Made by a program: the position numbers and the translations under genes
In this document: positions 1 through 4,715 of the stretch, in pieces
Layout of the letters: each line of letters starts with the position of its first letter
Numbering within the stretch: position 1 is the stretch's first letter
Assembly: GCA_024695225.1 (NCBI GenBank)
Contig: JAILIO010000149.1
Span: forward strand, 1 to 8,562
Reading direction: 5' to 3'
DNA: 8,562 bases
Source: Lachnospiraceae bacterium
Lineage (GTDB): Bacteria > Bacillota > Clostridia > Lachnospirales > Lachnospiraceae
Notes under the pieces: model-generated
The model's database searches: none
Told to the model about the DNA's origin: nothing
What the model saw: the letters and a program-made list of their open reading frames with translations, nothing else

Positions 1-573
1 GGGATCGACGATTCGGCCTCTTACGCGAAATACGGAAACGGCATGGACATCGGCGACTGGAGGCGCACCAACGTAAACCTGCTGGTAAAAGAACTGGACA
101 GCAGACTGCATGAGGCGGACCCGGACATCGCTTTCGGCATATCACCCTCGGGGATCTGGGCAAATAAGAGCGCCTCTCAGCCGGACGGCTCGGAGACCGG
201 CGGGATGGAAGCCAGAAATGCCCTGTATGCGGACTCTGTCACCTGGATCGAGAACGGGTGGATCGATTACATCATCCCTCAGATATACTGGGAGATAGGG
301 AAGGAGATCGCAGATTACAGCATTCTCCTGCCCTGGTGGAGCGGGAAGACTGCGGGCACGGATGTCAGGCTGTTCATCGGCATGGCGGATTACAGGACCA
401 GGCTTGCAAAGGATTCCCCGGACAGCGTCTGGCACGGGTCGGAGGAACTGGTACGGCAGCTTAAACTGAACGACACCATACCTGAAGTGACCGGGGAGGT
501 CCATTTCAATTACACATCGGTGGTTGAGAACGAGGAGCTTTTCGATATCTATTCAAAAAGATACGGTAAATAA
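1..573 (+). CDS. Glycosyl hydrolase-like 10 (GHL10/DUF187) family protein, 3' part only
   Basis: The reading frame is open from the first base, so the 5' end lies outside the window; 190 codons are visible before the TAA at 571-573. The protein matches the C-terminal half of the GHL10 (formerly DUF187, YngK-like) TIM-barrel family. It has the GISPSGIW segment (family form GISPFGIWxN), then an 'LYADSVTWIENGWIDYIIPQIYW' type stretch in which the family keeps the W-x-D-Y-I-x-P-Q-x-Y-W pattern, then 'LFIGMADYR' and a closing 'GEVHFNYTSV' strand. Family members are usually extracellular or cell-envelope proteins thought to act on glycans; the substrate is not established. No signal peptide can be judged because the start is missing. 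The internal Met codon at 43 is not a believable start, since the homology-like sequence continues upstream of it. Family assignment is confident; enzymatic activity is inference. Confidence 0.85.
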   Translation, partial: GIDDSASYAKYGNGMDIGDWRRTNVNLLVKELDSRLHEADPDIAFGISPSGIWANKSASQPDGSETGGMEARNALYADSVTWIENGWIDYIIPQIYWEIGKEIADYSILLPWWSGKTAGTDVRLFIGMADYRTRLAKDSPDSVWHGSEELVRQLKLNDTIPEVTGEVHFNYTSVVENEELFDIYSKRYGK

Positions 574-594
574 AGGGATCGTCGTTATGGTCGA

Positions 595-624
595 TTAACA
601 GCTCACTGTATTTTGTGGTACAAT
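595..624 (+). promoter_or_regulatory. Sigma-A type promoter for the 665-1855 lipoprotein gene
   Basis: The -35 element TTAACA (595-600) and the -10 element TACAAT (619-624) are separated by 18 bases. A TG dinucleotide one base before the -10 (616-617) gives an extended -10. Transcription would begin near 631, leaving a leader of about 34 bases that contains the ribosome site. It implies that the lipoprotein gene is transcribed separately from the upstream glycosyl hydrolase gene. Confidence 0.7.
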
Positions 625-647
625 AGCCGGGTTTTAAAAGGCATATT

Positions 648-654
648 AAGGAGG
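648..654 (+). promoter_or_regulatory. Ribosome binding site for the 665 start
   Basis: AAGGAGG is a full match to the anti-Shine-Dalgarno sequence. It lies 10 bases before the ATG at 665, slightly longer than the usual spacing. It fixes 665 as the start of the lipoprotein. Confidence 0.8.
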
Positions 655-664
655 ACATAAGATT

Positions 665-1855
665 ATGAAAAAGAAGGGACTTTGTATTCTGATAGCAGGC
701 ACAGCGCTCTTCGCTGCAGCTTGCGGACAGGGAAATGCAGTAAATAATGGAGACGCAGCGGGTAACGCATCCTCTCAGGCAGCTGTGGAGCGCACTACAT
801 CGGCGCCGGCAGAGAGCAGCGCTACAGAGACAGTGGCAGAAACTGAAACGCAGAACGCGCAAATGGGGAATCCATGGAGTGAAGTGACCCGTGAAGAGGC
901 TGAGGAAGCGTGCCCAAGGCTTTTCGTAGCTCCCGAGGGATCTTCTGATGAAGTGTGGTCCGTCATGACGCCCTCCGCAGAGGATACAGAAGCAGGGCGG
1001 GGACCTCTTGTGCAGCTTACTTTCAAAATGCCTGAGGGCGACAGCTTTACGGCAAGGGCGCAGTACGGCGCAGGGGCGGATGAGGATATCTCCGGAATGT
1101 ACTACGACTGGGATGTTAATGATGACATAACCCTTTCCAACTGGGGTGAAGGCAATATGAAGGGCAAGTGTATGGCCTACAGCGGGGATGACGAGTCGGC
1201 CCAGCTCTGCACCTGGTATGACATAGAGATCGGAATAGCCTATTCTCTCGGAGTTTCCGGGAAGGATCTGGACGGGCTGGACATACAGGGAGTGGCGGAA
1301 GCCATGTATGACGGGGAGTCCGAATCTGATTTTATGCCCAGTGATTTCCTCCAGGAAGAGGCTCAAAAAGACGAGTTTGAAAGCTTTGACCAGGTGATAT
1401 CATATCTGAAGAAGGGTCAGGGCTACGCATATCTCACGGTCACAGGTTCCGAGGATGAGGTTCTGGCAATAACTGATAAAGTGTCAGAGAAAGACAAAAC
1501 CGCTCATTCCGTGTACATTTATGCAAAGAGGGACGGAAAGGTCCAAAACATAGGAAATATTCTGGGATCGGGGGATGAGGATTCATGGCCTGTGAGATGC
1601 GCAGACGGGATCATCTACAGCGGCGACGACACATGCTACGAGTCCTGGTTCATAGGTGAGGCGCCAAACGGCGTCATGATGAAGGATTCGGTCAATGTGT
1701 ATGCTGAAAACGGGCAGAACGAGTATGTGGGCTTCCTCCGGGAGTCCAATGATTTCGACCATGACAAGGATTTCACCGGTGGAGAGGAAGAGTTTAACGC
1801 CCTCATAAAGGAAAGGGACACCAAAGCCCCCGTTGAAATGACTGTTGTGGAATGA
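665..1855 (+). CDS. Two-part lipoprotein of unknown function
   Basis: This is a 396-residue secreted lipoprotein. Residues 1-19 form a signal peptide (KKK then a hydrophobic core) ending in the lipobox FAAAC, with Cys20 as the lipidated residue. Residues 21-68 are an Ala/Ser/Thr/Glu-rich, probably disordered linker. Residues 69-216 look like one compact domain, beginning 'NPWSEVTREEAEEACPRLF' and containing 'TARAQYG', 'ISGMYYDWDV' and 'CTWYDIEIGIAYS'. I recognise this style of sequence from uncharacterised Lachnospiraceae lipoproteins but know no function for it. Residues 240-396 form a second part with 'GYAYLTVTGSEDEVLAITDKV' style strands; four cysteines at 169, 182, 312 and 324 could allow disulphides across the parts. 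It has its own promoter and an inverted repeat over its stop codon, so it is probably monocistronic. No catalytic motif is seen. The location on the outer face of the membrane is well supported; the function is unknown. Confidence 0.9.
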   Translation: MKKKGLCILIAGTALFAAACGQGNAVNNGDAAGNASSQAAVERTTSAPAESSATETVAETETQNAQMGNPWSEVTREEAEEACPRLFVAPEGSSDEVWSVMTPSAEDTEAGRGPLVQLTFKMPEGDSFTARAQYGAGADEDISGMYYDWDVNDDITLSNWGEGNMKGKCMAYSGDDESAQLCTWYDIEIGIAYSLGVSGKDLDGLDIQGVAEAMYDGESESDFMPSDFLQEEAQKDEFESFDQVISYLKKGQGYAYLTVTGSEDEVLAITDKVSEKDKTAHSVYIYAKRDGKVQNIGNILGSGDEDSWPVRCADGIIYSGDDTCYESWFIGEAPNGVMMKDSVNVYAENGQNEYVGFLRESNDFDHDKDFTGGEEEFNALIKERDTKAPVEMTVVE

Positions 1856-1884
1856 GCGCTCTGTGATCTGGTAAAGCGCTCATT
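1851..1884 (+). other. Perfect 10-bp inverted repeat over the lipoprotein stop codon
   Basis: AATGAGCGCT (1851-1860) and AGCGCTCATT (1875-1884) are exact reverse complements with a 14-base loop. The TGA stop (1853-1855) is inside the left arm. No T-run follows, so it is not a textbook intrinsic terminator. It could stabilise the 3' end of the mRNA, act as a weak terminator, or bind a dimeric protein. Confidence 0.6.
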
Positions 1885-1899
1885 TGCAAGATAAATAAG

Positions 1900-1919
1900 T
1901 ACCGGTGAACGCCCCGGTA
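1900..1919 (+). other. Short 6-bp stem-loop before the membrane-protein gene
   Basis: TACCGG (1900-1905) and CCGGTA (1914-1919) are reverse complements with an 8-base loop. It lies between the larger inverted repeat at 1851-1884 and the likely start at 1947. It overlaps an alternative GTG start at 1905, another reason to doubt that start. No T-run follows. A role is not evident. Confidence 0.3.
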
Positions 1920-1946
1920 TCAGGGTTTCAGGTATTTGGACAGGAT

Positions 1947-2456
1947 ATGGAAGAAGCTTCGTACAACGGAAAAAGAAAGATAGAACTCAGAAGACTGGGT
2001 TCGTATCTGAAATATGCAGGACGGGCCGTTTTCTTTTTTGGTATCTGGGATGCCATAAAGACTGTCATCACAATGTTTCTGAATCCCATAGTCTTAGGGA
2101 TACAGCAAAAGTCAGACATGAATGCTGAGGAACAGTTAACCCAGGTCCTGTCCTTTGCCGTTCTGGGCATCGTTTTGTGGATCAATATCCTGATACGTTT
2201 TTATATAGGACGATGGGCCATAAAGGAAGGAAACGGGGAGAGGAAGGGCTTATTTCCACTGCTGGTCACATGTGTATATCTTGTGATCGTGATGGTGTCT
2301 TTTGTGGGAGTTTTAAAGGGTTTCCTCGAAACAGCGAACATGGAGTCGTTTTTGATCTCATTTATAATAGAGCTTACGTCCGCTCTTGCGCTTATTATCA
2401 TAGTCGTATGTTCCTGGAGAGTCAGATACCTGGAACATAAGGTATACACTCATTAA
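1947..2456 (+). CDS. Four-helix membrane protein of unknown function
   Basis: This is a 169-residue protein if it starts at ATG 1947. The frame stays open further upstream to a GTG at 1905, but that codon has no ribosome site and lies in a small stem-loop. The 1947 start has only a modest site (GGACAGG just upstream). Residues 1-20 are charged and cytoplasm-like. Four hydrophobic segments follow at about 24-50, 66-88, 101-124 and 134-157, with a short basic tail ending in KVYTH. The spacing and lack of polar residues inside the helices suggest a small integral membrane protein rather than a transporter with a visible substrate path. I do not recognise a family. It lies 80 bases before the DUF6765-like gene and may be cotranscribed with it. 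No good promoter is visible in 1856-1946. Confidence 0.75.
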   Translation: MEEASYNGKRKIELRRLGSYLKYAGRAVFFFGIWDAIKTVITMFLNPIVLGIQQKSDMNAEEQLTQVLSFAVLGIVLWINILIRFYIGRWAIKEGNGERKGLFPLLVTCVYLVIVMVSFVGVLKGFLETANMESFLISFIIELTSALALIIIVVCSWRVRYLEHKVYTH

Positions 2457-2474
2457 AGTAAATGAGCACTTTGC

Positions 2475-2503
2475 CGCCGGGAGTCTTCATTATCATCCCG
2501 GCG
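2475..2503 (+). other. 8-bp GC-rich stem-loop between the membrane-protein and DUF6765-like genes
   Basis: CGCCGGGA (2475-2482) pairs perfectly with TCCCGGCG (2496-2503) across a 13-base loop. No T-run follows. It lies in the gap between the stop at 2456 and the preferred start at 2537. It would fall inside coding sequence if the next gene began at 2462. It may be a weak terminator or an mRNA-processing element setting different levels of the two flanking genes. Confidence 0.5.
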
Positions 2504-2526
2504 CAATTGATCAGGTCATCCGGACC

Positions 2527-2533
2527 GGAGAGG
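2527..2533 (+). promoter_or_regulatory. Ribosome binding site deciding the 2537 start
   Basis: GGAGAGG lies just before ATG 2537, with the GGAG core ending 6 bases upstream. The alternative ATG at 2462 has no comparable site, which supports 2537. Confidence 0.6.
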
Positions 2534-2536
2534 GTA

Positions 2537-3709
2537 ATGCAGGAAGATTTTCATTATTATGCCACATATTGCGCAGCATGGCTTGCGGGGTACGAAGTCA
2601 GTGACTGCAGCAGGATAGCCTATGCGGCTCAGCTTGTGGACCTGTGTTCCAAGACCTTTATCAACAGATTCCATGGGCCAAGGGCTGCCACCACAACTCA
2701 GCTTAAGACTGAGCTTGCAGACGCGCCCACCGATATCACAGGGATCCAGGATATAACCAGGGTCTGGGCTTCATTTCACTTTCTCCCCGGCAATCTTTAT
2801 GCCCATCTCCCCAAGCGAAACAGATATTATATGAACAGGTACCGTCTGATCTGTGATGTAAACGGCACTCTTTTGGCGGATACTGTAAATCTGGCCCGCA
2901 AGGGCGGGGTTGAAGCCTGTGGCATCGCCATGCATATCCTGGCTGACACCTGGGCCCACCGATACTTCGCGGGAACCCCTTCTTTTGTGATAAATGATGC
3001 CGGTGGTTTTTATGAACTCAGGGAAACCGAAAACGGTGTCGAGCGGATAAAGGTTAATTTCAACCATAATCCCATCACCGCAGACAATATAGAAAAATGT
3101 TCATTTACCAACTGTCTCAAGCAGGACAGTGAGACTTCTGTCATGAACCTGGGACACGGAAGAGCCGGAAGCCTTCCGGATTACAGCTTTTTCAAATACG
3201 AGTTTCAGCCGGCATGGGGGGATTACAGGATCCTGGTGAAAGACAACCCATCCGATTATTACCGGGCTTTCTGTCAGATGGTATATGCGATGAAATGCCT
3301 GAGAAGCGGGGAACAGGAATTTGAAACCGATACTTATGATGAAGAAACAGTCTCTCCCTACAGGGAAGAGATCATGGCCATACTGAAAAAGAGACAGCTC
3401 ATCGCAAATGAGGACTGGAAGGCTTTAGGAGAAAAACTTACCGGGACAGCACTGGAGGATTTTGATCTTCTCAAGTACGGGGATGAATACATGGAAGCTG
3501 AAAAGGGTCATAAGGAAAAGACTTTTCTCGGAAGATTCTTCGTGGCTGCTCTCGCACAGAAGAGCATGGTCACAAACAAGATCTTCAGATCGGGGAATCT
3601 GATCGCAGGTTTTTCCATAGATTACGGCACTAACGGGTTCAGAGGCATCGAGGATTTCAGGATGCTTCTGGAAGAGATGAAAAAGGGGGCCATGGATGAC
3701 CAGAGCTAG
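2537..3709 (+). CDS. DUF6765-like protein with putative zinc-binding HxxxDxxxH motif
   Basis: From the preferred ATG at 2537 this is a 390-residue soluble protein without a signal peptide or membrane segment. It opens with MQEDFHYYATYCAAWLAGY and continues 'SRIAYAAQLVD'. This matches my memory of the DUF6765 family, whose members begin with an 'xxDFHYY' block followed by an 'IAxASQxVD' block. Candidate metal ligands are Asp4, His6, Asp35, His81, then HILADTWAH at residues 133-141 (His133, Asp137, His141), and GHGRAG at 206-211 with His207. The HxxxDxxxH spacing in a helical protein recalls the zinc-dependent phospholipase C / S1 nuclease fold, but that link is inference. An upstream ATG at 2462 would add 25 residues, but it lacks a ribosome site and spans a GC-rich stem-loop. 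The stop overlaps the start of the next gene, so the two are probably translated together. Substrate unknown. Confidence 0.8.
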   Translation: MQEDFHYYATYCAAWLAGYEVSDCSRIAYAAQLVDLCSKTFINRFHGPRAATTTQLKTELADAPTDITGIQDITRVWASFHFLPGNLYAHLPKRNRYYMNRYRLICDVNGTLLADTVNLARKGGVEACGIAMHILADTWAHRYFAGTPSFVINDAGGFYELRETENGVERIKVNFNHNPITADNIEKCSFTNCLKQDSETSVMNLGHGRAGSLPDYSFFKYEFQPAWGDYRILVKDNPSDYYRAFCQMVYAMKCLRSGEQEFETDTYDEETVSPYREEIMAILKKRQLIANEDWKALGEKLTGTALEDFDLLKYGDEYMEAEKGHKEKTFLGRFFVAALAQKSMVTNKIFRSGNLIAGFSIDYGTNGFRGIEDFRMLLEEMKKGAMDDQS

Positions 3710-4229
3710 ACGTATTTATTATTTTATTTCCGGAGTGATCCTCCTGCCTCTGTGTGTGCTGGTGGTCATCGATCCCAAGCTGGGATATCAATATGCCCTC
3801 TTATTCCTCGAGCTGGCTCTTATCTTCCATGGGCTGAAACACCTTGTGTATTTCTTTGCTCTGGCCAGGTACAAGACCGGGGGAGTGGAAGTGCTCTTCA
3901 AGGGGCTTCTGATCCTGGATGCGGGGTTATTTGCATTTGACCTGCACGATGTTCCCCGGTGGTATGGCATGATCTTCCTCATAGGAGCTATGCTGGTTTC
4001 GGGGGCTATAGATATCATGCAGGGCGCTCAGGCCATGAAAATGCAGTCCGGCCACTGGAAGAGTCAGCTGGCTTACGGCGTGGGAAAGGCTGGGTTTGGT
4101 CTTGTGGGGTTTTTCTTCCTGAATTCCATGAGGCTTTTGACTGTCCTGTTTGCCCTGGGCCTTTTGAACATGGCCGTATCACATATCATAATCGCCTTCA
4201 AAAAGACGGATATCGTCTATATCCAGTGA
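3696..4229 (+). CDS. Six-helix membrane protein, DUF308/HdeD-like
   Basis: This is a 177-residue integral membrane protein with hydrophobic segments at about 7-26, 31-55, 65-83, 87-112, 124-143 and 147-168. The six-helix layout of paired segments and the 'GAMLVSGAIDIMQGAQAMK' stretch at the end of helix 4 resemble DUF308/HdeD-type proteins, in which 'GxxLxxxGxxxIxxAxxxx' recurs. The similarity is by pattern only. The start codon lies 14 bases inside the 3' end of the DUF6765-like gene and is preceded by GGGGG at 3685-3689, six bases upstream. This overlap points to translational coupling and a shared task for the two products. ATG 3692 is in another frame and is not used. Function unknown; HdeD itself is linked to acid resistance in E. 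coli, which should not be carried over here. Confidence 0.8.
   Translation: MTRARRIYYFISGVILLPLCVLVVIDPKLGYQYALLFLELALIFHGLKHLVYFFALARYKTGGVEVLFKGLLILDAGLFAFDLHDVPRWYGMIFLIGAMLVSGAIDIMQGAQAMKMQSGHWKSQLAYGVGKAGFGLVGFFFLNSMRLLTVLFALGLLNMAVSHIIIAFKKTDIVYIQ
4208..4224 (+). other. 6-bp stem-loop at the 3' end of the DUF308-like gene
   Basis: GGATAT (4208-4213) and ATATCC (4219-4224) are perfect reverse complements with a 5-base loop, just before the TGA at 4227-4229. No T-run follows, so it is at best a weak 3'-end structure. Confidence 0.35.
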
Positions 4230-4237
4230 GGTCGGGA

Positions 4238-4362
4238 TCGCATGACGGCCGGGAGTATATAGGAGTACGACCATCAGGAGTTCACGAGGATATGACTGTC
4301 AGGAGTTCGTTAGGATATGACTGTCAGGAGTTCGTTAGGATGTGACTGTCAGGCGTTCACAG
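4238..4362 (+). repeat. 25-base tandem repeat array with a TGACTGTCA palindrome
   Basis: Units 4288-4312 and 4313-4337 are identical. Unit 4338-4362 differs at two internal bases and at its last four. Unit 4263-4287 is clearly related but diverged, and 4238-4262 is a very degenerate copy with a small insertion. The nine-base core TGACTGTCA recurs exactly at 4293-4301, 4318-4326 and 4343-4351. It is a palindrome (TGAC, one base, GTCA). A 25-base period is not a multiple of three, so the array is not a protein repeat. It ends 15 bases before the -35 element of a candidate promoter (4378). An operator or activator-binding array is possible, but plain repeat expansion cannot be excluded. Confidence 0.85.
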
Positions 4363-4377
4363 GGATCAGACGGCCTG

Positions 4378-4406
4378 TTGCCTTAAATCTGTCCGTGTGT
4401 TATAGT
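4378..4406 (+). promoter_or_regulatory. Candidate promoter between the two repeat arrays
   Basis: TTGCCT (4378-4383) and TATAGT (4401-4406) are separated by exactly 17 bases, and TGT directly precedes the -10 (extended -10). Transcription would start near 4413. It would give a leader of about 300 bases before the topoisomerase ATG, or a short RNA of about 55 bases if the hairpin at 4439-4467 terminates it. Confidence 0.5.
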
Positions 4407-4438
4407 TCTCGTATCTGTTCAAATCTGTTCGCAGTACC

Positions 4439-4467
4439 GGATCAGGTTATCTGTTCTGATCTTTTTT
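4439..4467 (+). terminator. Intrinsic terminator or attenuator candidate
   Basis: GATCAG (4440-4445) pairs with CTGATC (4456-4461), with one more G-U pair outside and one inside. Six T follow at 4462-4467. The stem has only three G-C pairs, so it is weak, but the T-run is ideal. It could end transcription from the 3696-4229 operon. It could also attenuate transcripts begun at the 4378-4406 promoter. Confidence 0.45.
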
Positions 4468-4646
4468 CGGTCGTATCAGGCCGTGAATTCATATCATTCT
4501 GTGGATCTTAAGTCAGCTTATGAGTTTCCAGGCAATCTGTTGGTTCAAGTCGTTCTGAAAGTTCATATCAGATTGTTGGTTCAAGTCGTTCTGAAAGTTC
4601 ATATCAGACTGTTGGTTTCAAGTCAGTCTGTGATTTTCAGATCATC
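4464..4646 (+). repeat. Decaying tandem array of about 36-base repeats
   Basis: Copies 4538-4573 and 4574-4609 agree at 35 of 36 bases. Flanking copies at about 4464-4499, 4500-4537 and 4610-4646 are recognisable but diverged by substitutions and one- or two-base indels. Each central copy carries a small stem-loop, TCTGA then nine bases then TCAGA (4554-4572 in the first). The third copy keeps a similar TCTG/CAGA pair. A related TATCTGTTC motif recurs 36 bases apart upstream (4412-4420 and 4448-4456). There are no unique spacers, so it is not a CRISPR array. The apparent open frame through it lacks a ribosome site and is broken by the indels in the outer copies' register. Confidence 0.8.
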
Positions 4647-4679
4647 CTGCCGGGTTGACCGGTCCACAGGATCTGCAGT

Positions 4680-4708
4680 TTGCCTATTTTTCCAAGAGAG
4701 GTTAGAAT
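4680..4708 (+). promoter_or_regulatory. Candidate promoter giving a leaderless topoisomerase mRNA
   Basis: TTGCCT (4680-4685) and TAGAAT (4703-4708) are 17 bases apart. The -35 hexamer is identical to that of the other candidate promoter at 4378. The expected start of transcription, about seven bases after the -10, coincides with the ATG at 4716. This fits the lack of a properly spaced ribosome site before that ATG. Confidence 0.45.
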
Positions 4709-4715
4709 ACGAGAT

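Noticed and set aside
506..1366. A 286-codon open frame on the minus strand
   Set aside because: It lies opposite the well-supported lipoprotein gene with its promoter and ribosome site, its translation is rich in Cys/His/Arg without recognisable motifs, and it has no good ribosome site of its own.
2018..2040. Terminator-like ACGGGCCGT plus T-rich run
   Set aside because: It is inside the coding region of a membrane helix (Phe codons), the stem has almost no loop, and the T-run is explained by the protein sequence.
3959..4345. A 128-codon + strand frame overlapping the DUF308-like gene and the 25-base repeats
   Set aside because: It is out of frame with the clearly coding six-helix protein, has no ribosome site, and its composition is not protein-like.
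4464..4646. CRISPR array with 36-base repeats
   Set aside because: The repeats are directly adjacent with no unique spacers, and no cas genes are present.
4655..4681. TTGACC at 4655 as a third promoter
   Set aside because: No acceptable -10 hexamer is found 16-18 bases downstream.
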